Assembly (NCBI GenBank): GCA_946404495.1
Contig: CAMJDT010000010.1
Location: 1 to 52,142 of the forward strand
Length of the DNA stretch: 52,142 bases
Reading direction: 5' to 3'
Origin: an uncultured Bacteroidales bacterium
Lineage (GTDB): Bacteria; Bacteroidota; Bacteroidia; Bacteroidales; Paludibacteraceae
Within the stretch, counting starts at the first letter, position 1. Each line of letters opens with the position of its first letter. The notes under the pieces were generated by a model. The model worked only from the letters and a program-made list of their open reading frames with translations. It had not been told where the DNA came from and did not search any database. Position numbers and translations under genes: made by a program. Positions 40,824-49,918 of this stretch are shown one piece after another.

Positions 40824-42677
40824 ATGCAAAAACAAACAGTTGTAGTTCGATTCTGCGGAGACTCCGGTGACGGCATGCAATTGACGGGTAATATGTTCTC
40901 GTCGCTGAGTGCAATCCTGGGTGAAGAGATTTCGACACTGCCCGATTTTCCGGCCGAGATACGTGCACCGCAAGGCACGTTGGGCGGCGTAAGCGGTTTC
41001 CAGGTTTGCTTGGGTAACGGAGTATATACTCCGGGTGACAAGGCTGATGTGATCATTGCGATGAATGCAGCGGCGCTGAAAGTGTGCACGTTGGGTTCCA
41101 AGTTCAACCAGCCGGGTGCGGTATTCAATGAGGCCGACTCGATGTTCAAGAAAGATGCGGTGGTGGTAGTAGATACCGACAGTTTCACCGCAAAGGATCT
41201 GGAGAAAGCACTCTACAAGACCGACAATCCCTTTACGGAGTTAGGAATCCCCGAAACCGTACAGATCGTACCCGTAGCCCTGACAGAGTTGACCAAAGAG
41301 AGTCTAAAAGACTCGGGAATGGACAATAAAGCGATCTTGAAATCCAGAAATATGTTCGCCCTGGGCGTAGTATGCTGGCTATTCAATCGTCCGATCGACA
41401 AGGCTATCCACTTCTTAGAGGGTAAGTTTGCCAAGAAGCCGGCCCTGATTGCACCGAACGTAAAGGTGCTGACGGACGGATATAACTACGGCAACAATAC
41501 AGCAATGAATATCACCACCATTAATGTGGAGAAAGCTGAGGATCTGCAGCACGGAACATACACCTCGATTGCAGGTAACAAAGCTACGGCTTGGGGTCTG
41601 ATCGCAGCTGCGGAGAAATGCGGCAAGCGTCTGTTCTTAGGCTCCTATCCTATCACTCCGGCTACCGATATCATGCATGAGTTGGCAGGACGGAAAGATA
41701 TGGGCGTGATGGTCGTACAAGCCGAGGATGAGATTGCCGGCGTCTGCACGGCTATCGGTGCCTCGTTTGCCGGAGATCTGGCCTGCACATCGACTTCGGG
41801 TCCGGGTCTAAGCCTCAAGAGCGAAGCCATCGGATTGGCTGTGATGGCCGAGTTGCCGCTGGTAGTAATCGACGTACAGCGAGGCGGTCCCTCGACGGGT
41901 CTGCCGACCAAGACGGAGCAGACCGACCTGCTGCAAGCCGTATACGGCCGTAACGGTGAGTGTCCGGCAGTGGTGATAGCTGCATCGACGAGTGCCAACT
42001 GCTTCCAATATGCTTACGAGGCCTGCAAGATTGCCTTGGAGAACATGACTCCCGTGATATTAATGACGGATACCTATCTGGCTAACGGTACGGGACTGTG
42101 GCGTATACCGAAGCTGGCTGAACTGCCGGAGATCAAGCCGCAAGGCGTGCCTGAAGAGCTGAAGGGCAAATACAGCGTCAGCCTGCGCGACGAGAACAAC
42201 GTGCGTTACTGGGCATACTGCGGCATGGAGGGCTACGAGCACCGGAATATCGGTCTGGAGCGCGACAGCCTGAAGGGAAGTATATCTACCAACCCCGAGA
42301 ACCACGAAAAGATGGTGAAGGCCCGTCAGGCCAAGGTGGATCAGGTAGCCAACCGCATCCCCGAGCTGAAGGTACAATGCAACGCCGAGAGCGACACACT
42401 GCTCATCGGTTGGGGTTCGACGGAAGGTCACCTGCATGCAGCTGCCAACGAGCTGAACTGCGCATTGGCACACTTCAACTACATCAACCCGCTGCCTAAG
42501 AACACCGCCGAGGTGATCAAGCGCTACAAGAAAGTGGTCGTATGCGAGCTCAATAACGGTCAGTTTGCTACGCTGCTCCGCGCCAAGGTGCCGGGAGTAG
42601 AGTTCCTGCAGTACAACGAAATAATGGGTCAGCCCTTTGCGGTTGAACGTATTGTTGAACACGTTAAAGCCTTATAA
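40824..42677 (+). CDS. korA: 2-oxoacid:ferredoxin oxidoreductase, fused gamma-alpha subunit
   Basis: 617 residues. The N-terminal gamma-like domain (VVRFCGDSGDGMQLTGNMFSS, 1 to about 190) is joined to the alpha domain, which begins near LGSYPITPATDIMHELA and contains VQAEDEIAGVCTAIGASFAG and TSTSGPGLSLKSEAIG. With the beta subunit it oxidises 2-oxoglutarate or another 2-oxoacid to an acyl-CoA, reducing ferredoxin. Bacteroidota Kor proteins have this fusion. The substrate is inferred. There is no ferredoxin-like KorD gene in front. Confidence 0.9.
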   Translation: MQKQTVVVRFCGDSGDGMQLTGNMFSSLSAILGEEISTLPDFPAEIRAPQGTLGGVSGFQVCLGNGVYTPGDKADVIIAMNAAALKVCTLGSKFNQPGAVFNEADSMFKKDAVVVVDTDSFTAKDLEKALYKTDNPFTELGIPETVQIVPVALTELTKESLKDSGMDNKAILKSRNMFALGVVCWLFNRPIDKAIHFLEGKFAKKPALIAPNVKVLTDGYNYGNNTAMNITTINVEKAEDLQHGTYTSIAGNKATAWGLIAAAEKCGKRLFLGSYPITPATDIMHELAGRKDMGVMVVQAEDEIAGVCTAIGASFAGDLACTSTSGPGLSLKSEAIGLAVMAELPLVVIDVQRGGPSTGLPTKTEQTDLLQAVYGRNGECPAVVIAASTSANCFQYAYEACKIALENMTPVILMTDTYLANGTGLWRIPKLAELPEIKPQGVPEELKGKYSVSLRDENNVRYWAYCGMEGYEHRNIGLERDSLKGSISTNPENHEKMVKARQAKVDQVANRIPELKVQCNAESDTLLIGWGSTEGHLHAAANELNCALAHFNYINPLPKNTAEVIKRYKKVVVCELNNGQFATLLRAKVPGVEFLQYNEIMGQPFAVERIVEHVKAL

Positions 42678-42680
42678 ACC

Positions 42681-43709
42681 ATGGAAGCAAGTCAATTCAA
42701 ATCCGATCAATACGTACGTTTCTGCCCGGGCTGTGGTGATCACGCCATATGCGCGGCGATGCAGAAAGCGATGGCCGAAATAGGTATTCCGACCCACAAG
42801 ACGGTGGTGATCTCGGGTATCGGCTGCTCGAGCCGTATGCCTCACTACCTGAACACCTACGGTTTCAACACGATCCACGGTCGTGGCGGTGCGGTAGCTA
42901 CCGGCGTTAAGACGAGTCATCCCGAACTGACCGTTTGGCAGACCTCGGGTGACGGTGACTGCCTCGCTATCGGTGCCAACCACTTCATTCAGGAGATACG
43001 TCGTAACGTAGACCTCAACCTCTGCCTCTTCAATAACCGTATCTACGGTCTGACCAAGGGTCAATACTCGCCCACGAGCCCCAAAGGCTTCGTCAGCAAG
43101 TCGTCGCCCTTCGGCACGGTAGAGCGTCCGTTCATCCCGGCCGAGCTGGTATTGGGAGCACGCGGTACGTTCTTTGCAAGAACGCTGGACGTAGATATGC
43201 CCACGACGGTAGACTGCCTGGTGAAGGCTCAGCAGCATAAGGGCGCATCCGTAGTAGAGTGCCTGGTGAACTGCGTCATCTTCAACAACGGTACCCACAA
43301 CTGGATTGCCGACCGCGAGACGCGTGCCGAGCGCAGCATCATATTGCGTCACGGCGAGAAGATGATCTTCGGCGCGAACAAGGATAAGGGTCTGGCGCTG
43401 GATTACAGCAATGTAATGCCGCGACTGATTGTAGTACCCGCCGACGATCCGCGCGTACTCGTTCACGATGCCAAGATGGAGGATCCCGCTCTGCACCGCA
43501 TGCTGGCATTGATGGGTCAGGAGAAGTTCACCGACGTAGCGAACGCCGAGGTGGTGCCCGAACTGCCGGTAGCACTGGGTGTGATCCGCGACGTGGAGGC
43601 CGAGACCTACGATGAGGCAGTCAACCGTCAGATCGAGGAAGTGCGCGCCAAGAGTAAGGCGAAGACCTTCGATGAGCTGACGCAGACATTGGAACGTTGG
43701 GAGATGTAA
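42681..43709 (+). CDS. korB: 2-oxoacid:ferredoxin oxidoreductase, beta (TPP-binding) subunit
   Basis: 342 residues. CPGCGDHA (cysteine pair for the iron-sulfur cluster), GIGCSSRMPHYLNTYGFNTIHGRGGAVATGVK, and the thiamine-diphosphate motif SGDGDCLAIGANHFI with NNRIYGLTKGQYSPTS are present. It begins 3 nt after korA. It completes the heterodimer that links central carbon metabolism to ferredoxin in this anaerobe. Confidence 0.92.
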   Translation: MEASQFKSDQYVRFCPGCGDHAICAAMQKAMAEIGIPTHKTVVISGIGCSSRMPHYLNTYGFNTIHGRGGAVATGVKTSHPELTVWQTSGDGDCLAIGANHFIQEIRRNVDLNLCLFNNRIYGLTKGQYSPTSPKGFVSKSSPFGTVERPFIPAELVLGARGTFFARTLDVDMPTTVDCLVKAQQHKGASVVECLVNCVIFNNGTHNWIADRETRAERSIILRHGEKMIFGANKDKGLALDYSNVMPRLIVVPADDPRVLVHDAKMEDPALHRMLALMGQEKFTDVANAEVVPELPVALGVIRDVEAETYDEAVNRQIEEVRAKSKAKTFDELTQTLERWEM

Positions 43710-43762
43710 TCGCGATGTGTCGTAATACCGTCATGACGTCATAATGACATAACGAAAACTAA

Positions 43763-43796
43763 AAAATAGGAGATCGCCAACGCGGTCTCCTATTTT
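43763..43796. terminator. Bidirectional terminator between korB and ompA gene
   Basis: A 14-15-bp hairpin (one U-G pair) with CAAC loop. The stem is AT-rich at its base and gives a T-run on both strands (TTTTATT and TTTTTTAG), as expected for a terminator for two convergent transcripts. Confidence 0.8.
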
Positions 43797-43842
43797 ATTG
43801 GAAAGAGAGAGAGACGGCAAGGAATGCCGTTTCTACTCAATG

Positions 43843-45783
43843 TTACAGGATCGTGAATTCTACACGACGGTTCTTCTGGCGACCTTCCTCGGTATCGTTG
43901 GTGTCGATTGGTTCGCTTTCGCCCTTACCTTCGGCCTCGATACGGTCGGGATCGATACCACGGTCGATCATAGCCTGACGTACGGCATTAGCACGGCCTT
44001 CGGACAGAATCTGGTTGTCCTTATCCTTACCGATAGAGTCGGTGTGACCGGTGATGCGGATACGTACGGACGGGTTATCGTTGAGGAAGTCGAACATCTC
44101 AGTCAGCGCGCCGTCCGACTCAGGCAGGAGTTCGGTCTTAGCGAAGACGAAGAACAGGTTCTCAATGATATAGGTCTTACCACGTTCCATCGGAGTCAAT
44201 GCATAGGTAGCACTCATACTCTCGTTGCCTTGGTAACCGATGGTGAACATCTGAGCGATATAGTTCTCAGCCGAGATGCTGACCATATAGTTCTTACCCA
44301 CTGTCAGCTTGGTAGATACGCCATCTCCGGCCGGATCCTGGGTGAGGGTGGTCTCCACCTTGTTAACATCGTCGCGGAAGAACTCCAGACGAGCAGGAAT
44401 CTTCTCGCCGGTCTTCTCATCTACGACGGTGCAAGTGAAGACGGGCTCCGGAATGAGTCGGAAGTAAGTGGTATCGAGACGCTGCTTGAGGTTGTTGTTC
44501 TCACCCTCGACGAGCGTTACATACAGGGTATCGTGGCTCAGATAACCGGCCTTCTCTACGAAGACGGCATATTCATCCGGGCTGAGACGCTGTACAGCGA
44601 GACCGCGTTGGTTCGGACCCTTCTTGAGAACCTTACCCGTACGAGTGTTCTTTACCTCCATCCGTACGCCTGCGTTATTTAGCGGTTTGCCGGTATAGTA
44701 GTCCAAGAGTTGCACTACGAGGTACGGCAGTTGAGGTTTCATCTTCTTGGGTCGGTTGAGTTGCAGCAGCGCGGTGAACTTAGCACCTACGAGGAGGCTA
44801 TTGAGTTTGGACTGCTGGAACTCGGACTGATGCAAGGACTGCGAGGTAGCCTCCTTCTCGGTAGCGGTAATCATCGGCGCAGCCGGATTGTCGTTGGAGA
44901 TGATTGGCAGACCGTAGTCGAGGAACAGACCTACGCGCATATGCCAGGGATACTTGCGTGCATCGTTGTTGGCATTCCACTCGGCCGAGAAGAAATCGTC
45001 CAACTGCACGCCCACTTCAGCCGTCACGACGGCATCGATGGCTCCGTGCAGCACGCGGTCGGATTGGCCTTTCATGGAATAAGCGCCGTCGGTGATCATA
45101 CCGTGGAAGGGCACATCTTTCCATTCATCCATAGCGATCTTCTCCTTGACAGTAGTGGTGAGGTCCGCCTTCTGGCTCCAGTTGGCCATTACGGTATAGC
45201 CAATCTTAGCACCCAGCATGAAATAGATCGGCACCTTGTCAAACTGAGCACCTACCATGATAGGCAGCATCGCCTGACCGACGAGTTGTGTCTCCTTCAT
45301 ATTGCGGAAGTTGTAGGTCTTCACCATCGTTCGGCTATACGACAGCGGGTCGCCCGTAACGAGGCCGGTACCGTTGACGGTGAGGTCGTAGCCGTTCTGC
45401 AAGGCAGGGAAGAGGTTGTCCTGCGAAGAGAAGAAACGGAACTCGGGACCGAGGGAGAGTTGGAACTTCTTATAGTGCCATTCGTAGCCCAGTCCTAACA
45501 GACCGCCGCCTCCGCCGACGAACTTACTGTAGTCCGTCTTGTTCAACACGCCTGAATAGCCTGCACCGCCCCACATAATGAAGTTGTGGATCTGGTAGAG
45601 GTCCAGTTTGTTGCGTGCATACTTCTTGTTATCCGCCTTTTGTTTGGCTTTAGCTTTCTGTGCCTTGGCTTTCTGCGCCGGAGTCATAGCCGGAGCGGGA
45701 GTCGGATCGGCAGTAGCCATGAGATGTTGCGCCGGCATCATCAGAGCGGCACACATCAATACAGGGAGTAAACGTCTTATCAT
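43843..45783 (-). CDS. OmpA-family outer-membrane protein with repeat domains
   Basis: 646 residues. Signal peptide, a Lys/Ala-rich linker (TPAQKAKAQKAKAKQK), a barrel-like N-terminal part (about 60-330), one or two carboxypeptidase-like or CNA-B-like sandwich domains (about 350-500; GKPLNNAGVRMEVKN, EKIPARLEFF), and a C-terminal OmpA peptidoglycan-binding domain with IRITGHTDSIGKDKDNQILSEGRANAVRQAM and RRVEFTIL. The conserved Asp and Arg are present. Order resembles PorE/OmpA partners of T9SS adhesins. Last gene of the operon, before the terminator. Confidence 0.85.
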   Translation of the reverse strand: MIRRLLPVLMCAALMMPAQHLMATADPTPAPAMTPAQKAKAQKAKAKQKADNKKYARNKLDLYQIHNFIMWGGAGYSGVLNKTDYSKFVGGGGGLLGLGYEWHYKKFQLSLGPEFRFFSSQDNLFPALQNGYDLTVNGTGLVTGDPLSYSRTMVKTYNFRNMKETQLVGQAMLPIMVGAQFDKVPIYFMLGAKIGYTVMANWSQKADLTTTVKEKIAMDEWKDVPFHGMITDGAYSMKGQSDRVLHGAIDAVVTAEVGVQLDDFFSAEWNANNDARKYPWHMRVGLFLDYGLPIISNDNPAAPMITATEKEATSQSLHQSEFQQSKLNSLLVGAKFTALLQLNRPKKMKPQLPYLVVQLLDYYTGKPLNNAGVRMEVKNTRTGKVLKKGPNQRGLAVQRLSPDEYAVFVEKAGYLSHDTLYVTLVEGENNNLKQRLDTTYFRLIPEPVFTCTVVDEKTGEKIPARLEFFRDDVNKVETTLTQDPAGDGVSTKLTVGKNYMVSISAENYIAQMFTIGYQGNESMSATYALTPMERGKTYIIENLFFVFAKTELLPESDGALTEMFDFLNDNPSVRIRITGHTDSIGKDKDNQILSEGRANAVRQAMIDRGIDPDRIEAEGKGESEPIDTNDTEEGRQKNRRVEFTIL

Positions 45784-45807
45784 TGATTCAAGGTCTTTAA
45801 ATTCAAC

Positions 45808-46833
45808 TTATCGGTTACCGTTACTTACACTTGGGTTCCGTCCTTTCTTGGCGCGCGGGATAAACTTATCGCTACACATCAAGCAGATCTTGGGCGGTAT
45901 AGTGACGTCGAAGCGGAACGTGGCACGTATGCCTACGTTGAGATACTGCGACGGATCATTCTGCAGATAGGCCGTACTCTTCTCGCCCTCGACGGTCTGA
46001 TTGAAACGGCTGTGGGCGATGGAGTTGAAGCGGATGTTCTCGGCCAGATTGTATTGATTCTGGAGCTGCGGGTTGAGCTCTACCATCGAGTAGTCCAACA
46101 GATCCATCTTGGCATTGGAGCTCACTACGGGCAGGGCATACTCGGCATATACGCCCAAGCGGACGTCGATCTTCTTCTTGATCGGCAACTTAGCGCCCAA
46201 CTCCAAGGTCGGTGCTACGTATATATCCGTCAGGCCGAAGGTAAGCGGAGCTTTGTAGGTATAGTCTGCTTCCGGGTAGAAACCATAGGTAGGTACGTTC
46301 TGCGAGATGATGTCGATGAACATATCGTAGACGCCCTCGGTATAAAGCGAAGCATCGGTCTTATAGGTAGACATGAAAGGCATCATCAGTTTGGCACCGA
46401 AACTGATATACATACGCTCTGTCAGTTGGAAACCAAACAAGATAGGCACCGAGGCCATCAGCGAGTGACTCTGCTCGGCGTAGGAGGTATAGACATAACT
46501 ATAGCGGTTGAGCAGGAAACCGTCCTTATCGAAACGGCCGGCATACGAATCCGTAAAAGGATCCAGGCCCTGACGAGCCAGGATATAATCCACGCCTACA
46601 CCGATCTGGAAGAAGAAGGCCTTCTTATCGATCTCATAGGTGAATGCAAAGTTACCGTCTCCACCGATCTTGGTATTTACCAAGGGTGCTTTGGCCATAT
46701 TTACCGCCACGCCTCCTCCTACCGAGAGGTTCAAGAAATGACGGCAACGGCTATTCACCGTATTATAGTATTGCTGTCCGCTTACCGGAGCCAGCAGGGC
46801 CACACATATCAGGGTTAGTATTGTCTTTTTCAT
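45808..46833 (-). CDS. Outer-membrane barrel-like protein, unknown family
   Basis: 341 residues with a signal peptide (MKKTILTLICVALLAPVSGQ) and regular amphipathic strands: LSVGGGVAVNMA, FAFTYEIDKKAFFFQIGVGVDYI, PILFGFQLTERMYISFGAKLMM, IDVRLGVYAEYALPVV, VGIRATFRFDV. The strands suggest a beta-barrel of about 12-14 strands. It is not a clear PorP/SprF by motif (no PAYAG-like N-terminus), yet sits in the same slot, 9 nt after the surface protein and 24 nt before OmpA. I cannot name the family. A role as an anchor or secretion partner is inference. Confidence 0.7.
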   Translation of the reverse strand: MKKTILTLICVALLAPVSGQQYYNTVNSRCRHFLNLSVGGGVAVNMAKAPLVNTKIGGDGNFAFTYEIDKKAFFFQIGVGVDYILARQGLDPFTDSYAGRFDKDGFLLNRYSYVYTSYAEQSHSLMASVPILFGFQLTERMYISFGAKLMMPFMSTYKTDASLYTEGVYDMFIDIISQNVPTYGFYPEADYTYKAPLTFGLTDIYVAPTLELGAKLPIKKKIDVRLGVYAEYALPVVSSNAKMDLLDYSMVELNPQLQNQYNLAENIRFNSIAHSRFNQTVEGEKSTAYLQNDPSQYLNVGIRATFRFDVTIPPKICLMCSDKFIPRAKKGRNPSVSNGNR

Positions 46834-46842
46834 GTTCTGGTA

Positions 46843-49800
46843 TTATCGATGCATTGGGCGTCCGAGCATGTCGTACCACGCTCCGTCGCGGATAATATAT
46901 ATCTGTCCGTCGTACAGAATCTTCTGTACTTCGACTTGGCTCTTCATTTCAATCTCGTCCAGTTCGGTAAAGCCGGTATAGACAAATTCACAGGTGCGGT
47001 AGAACCGATCTTCGCCTTCCCGCTTGAGGAGGATCGAGAAGATATGCCCCAGGTCCTCCGGAGTAACGGCCAGATAGGACTGTATCGCGCCGATGATTGG
47101 CATGCCGTCCCTGTACCATTGGTACTGGATGAACTTATAGTGACCGTAGTTGTAGCGCTCGTTGAGAATCGCGATGAATCCGTCTTTCTGCTGCACGATG
47201 CGCGGGGTATACATGGTCTCAAAGACTACCGGCACGGGATCGGCAGGGCAGGCCTCACTCTGGAACTGCACATAGGCCGTGTAGATATCCGGCCGCAAGG
47301 TATCGGATACGGATAAGGTAATCTGTTCTGTCAGATCAAAGGCCTCACGCAGCGTCTTTCCTCTACCATCCAAGCCTTCGGCCATCGTTACGATGACGGA
47401 ATCGACAAGACCGCTGCGGAGTTGATACGGAATTGTTATCGTACCGCCATCCGGGCAGATCAGGAGTGTATCGTGGTACTGCGCGTTGTCTTGCAAATCG
47501 CTGCGCACGATCGGATTAACAGAGAGGATAAGCCTCGACACACTATCGCAGCCAGAGTGCGTCACGTTGTGCAGTTCGAAGGTAAAGTCGGTAGGTTCGC
47601 TGATGGCGTGCGGTGCGCGGTAGTCCTTGTTGTCGGCATACCAGCGGAAAGCCTCGTTCTCGCAGATAAGGGCACTGTCCACGTGGAGATACTCACTCTG
47701 GAAGAAGACCTTGCGGATCGAGTCGGCCGAGCAACCATACATATTTATATAGGTACCGATCGAATCGATGAAGTCGCCGTTTTCGGCAAAGTGGATCACG
47801 CCGTGACTGTCGCGGTAACTGTCGGCGCAGGTCGTCACGGAGTCTGAATAAGCATCCGCATGCACATTGGGCAGATAGATGACGTACTTGAAGGTATCCT
47901 GACATACATCACCCGACATGCTGGCTACAGCCGACATCTCAAATCTTCCGCCCGAGTCGGGATACTGGTGCGTAATGGTCTTGTTGATATCATCTACCAA
48001 GGCCGAACCGTCGCCGAAGTCCCAAAGGAGGTTGGTAATGGTCTCCGTCGTGTCGACATACTCACGACCTGTCTGACGGTTGATACGCATCACGGCGGAG
48101 TTGTTGGAGAATACCACTTTGTTCTCGCAGTTAGCAGATATGATATTGGGTTGGATACGTGCCTTCGGTCCGCGCGGGTTGGGGTTAGCCGTCAGGGTAT
48201 AGTAGCAGTTACGCTTACCCTTGGTGATCAGATCCACCAGATATAGGGCGGTATCCGTACGGCTAATCTGCAAAATCGAGGAATCCGACAAAATGACGGA
48301 AGGATTATTGGCCGCATACCAGCGATAGTCGAAGCCGTCGGGCGCCTGGAAGTGGTCCAAGTTGTAATCGCCGCACGCCACGCCCTGCAGGTCACCACCT
48401 TTGCAGTTGATGGTGAAATAGGCATAGCCGAAGTGGGCCGTCTGGGTGCAGTCATAAGCCGAGAGACGTATCTTGAGGCTTTGACCTACGTAGTTACGCA
48501 GGCTGACCGTAATGGTCTGCCAATCGCACCAGTAGATATCTCCTACCGTGTGCCAACTACGCGTATCACCAAAACCGGGTTTGAAATCGCACTGCGCGCA
48601 GGGGTCTATCGGCGTGGAGCCGCGCAGTATATCGAGTTTGAAACGCGGTTGCACGTTCTCCTCGTGACCGCCGCTCTCCAATACGCAGGCATATTTCAAC
48701 TCCAGCAAATCACTCACGCCGGCCTCCACGGTATAACTGTATTCGATGGTAGAGGCCGTATGTCCTGCACTCTGCCAGAAGCCGTTCACGCGCACCGACG
48801 CAATCTCGCCGTCGGGTATCGTTTTCAATCGTCCCTCTGTACGGGCATCCGTCTCACCCTCTTCATAATGAATGGTATGACGACTCTGCTCGTTGTTATA
48901 GCCGTAGTCCACCTGACCGGCATTATCGTACAGATACGGGTCATAGGTGTCACCGGAGTGCGTGGTCCAATAGCACTTGGCAGCCCCGGAGTTATCCGGC
49001 GTCAGATCCAGATAATCGATACAGCGTGCACCTTTGATCCAGACAAATTTCTTGGTAAACACCCACGTACTATGGCATACGGAGTCGCAGTACTGGCGCA
49101 CGTAGAAGTAATACATACCTTCGTCCGTCAGGCCGGCTAACTGGCAAGTCGTGCCCTGCACGCCTACATAGGAAGTAGAGGTCTTAGCATGGTTATTAAA
49201 CACCAGCACATCATACGTACCTGCGGCATCACCAGTCCACGTGAGAGACACGGTATTGCCATCATAATTCACATTTCTCGGAGCTGTACAGTCACCCTGG
49301 AAAATACAGATATTATCCACCGCAAAGGAAGGAACGACGGGAGTACCTTTCGTATAATAGAACACTACTACCAACTTACCGGCACTACCATCTGCGGTGA
49401 ATGTTCCCTTGGCACTTTGCCACCACGAGCTGCCATGCGCACTTACGGCAGTAGCCGGCAAGAACGATGGGGTCGCGATCGTTGTATTGTTACCATAGTT
49501 AGAATTCGTCGACGTAGATGCCGGCACATAACACATATATACTGCATCCGCCGGTTGACCTTCACCGATCCAGTCAAACATCATGGTATATGTACCCGCG
49601 GCCAAGGTCATCGGACGATAGGCTACCACGAAACCACCGGTAGTAGCGGTATAGGTACTAACCGTTGTATCTTCGCCGGAAGAAATATAGAAACCATTAT
49701 GTGAGTTCAAACCAAAGGAACCGGCGGAACCGACATACCATTTATTGATGCTCGTACGTCCACGACCACCTGCATTCAGCACCCAGTTCTGCATCTCCTG

Positions 49801-49896
49801 CGCGTCCTCAAAATCGCAGGTATACGACGTCAAGGTCTGTGCGCATAGAATCGCACTTACCATCGACATCAGTATTATGATCAGATTCCGTTTCAT
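46843..49896 (-). CDS. Large PKD/FN3 surface protein (paralog A) with T9SS-like C-terminus
   Basis: 1017 residues. Signal peptide, N-terminal jelly-roll-like domain (about 25-200; CDFEDAQEMQNWVLN), an FN3-like domain (about 210-280; VSLTWTGDAAGTYDVLVFNN), two beta-sandwich domains, a PKD domain (about 600-700; WDFGDGS), and repeats ending in GCDSVSRLILSVNP as in many Bacteroidota adhesins. The C-terminus, KILYDGQIYIIRDGAWYDMLGRPM, resembles short T9SS type A sorting motifs (an NGxxYI-RDGxxY-xxGR pattern). It has a near-identical tandem copy upstream and is 9 nt before the barrel gene. Likely cell-surface adhesin. Ligand unknown. Confidence 0.8.
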   Translation of the reverse strand: MKRNLIIILMSMVSAILCAQTLTSYTCDFEDAQEMQNWVLNAGGRGRTSINKWYVGSAGSFGLNSHNGFYISSGEDTTVSTYTATTGGFVVAYRPMTLAAGTYTMMFDWIGEGQPADAVYMCYVPASTSTNSNYGNNTTIATPSFLPATAVSAHGSSWWQSAKGTFTADGSAGKLVVVFYYTKGTPVVPSFAVDNICIFQGDCTAPRNVNYDGNTVSLTWTGDAAGTYDVLVFNNHAKTSTSYVGVQGTTCQLAGLTDEGMYYFYVRQYCDSVCHSTWVFTKKFVWIKGARCIDYLDLTPDNSGAAKCYWTTHSGDTYDPYLYDNAGQVDYGYNNEQSRHTIHYEEGETDARTEGRLKTIPDGEIASVRVNGFWQSAGHTASTIEYSYTVEAGVSDLLELKYACVLESGGHEENVQPRFKLDILRGSTPIDPCAQCDFKPGFGDTRSWHTVGDIYWCDWQTITVSLRNYVGQSLKIRLSAYDCTQTAHFGYAYFTINCKGGDLQGVACGDYNLDHFQAPDGFDYRWYAANNPSVILSDSSILQISRTDTALYLVDLITKGKRNCYYTLTANPNPRGPKARIQPNIISANCENKVVFSNNSAVMRINRQTGREYVDTTETITNLLWDFGDGSALVDDINKTITHQYPDSGGRFEMSAVASMSGDVCQDTFKYVIYLPNVHADAYSDSVTTCADSYRDSHGVIHFAENGDFIDSIGTYINMYGCSADSIRKVFFQSEYLHVDSALICENEAFRWYADNKDYRAPHAISEPTDFTFELHNVTHSGCDSVSRLILSVNPIVRSDLQDNAQYHDTLLICPDGGTITIPYQLRSGLVDSVIVTMAEGLDGRGKTLREAFDLTEQITLSVSDTLRPDIYTAYVQFQSEACPADPVPVVFETMYTPRIVQQKDGFIAILNERYNYGHYKFIQYQWYRDGMPIIGAIQSYLAVTPEDLGHIFSILLKREGEDRFYRTCEFVYTGFTELDEIEMKSQVEVQKILYDGQIYIIRDGAWYDMLGRPMHR

Positions 49897-49918
49897 TTTA
49901 GCTTTTACCTTTTACTTA
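49897..49918. repeat. Heptad array (TTTTACC-type) between paralogs
   Basis: TTTTAGC, TTTTACC, TTTTACT, TATTACC: four 7-bp units between the two paralogous surface genes. Confidence 0.65.

Noticed and set aside
43798..44682. Open frame of 294 codons on the plus strand opposite the OmpA gene
   Set aside because: Antisense shadow of the conserved OmpA domain; starts within the terminator region and has no family features.
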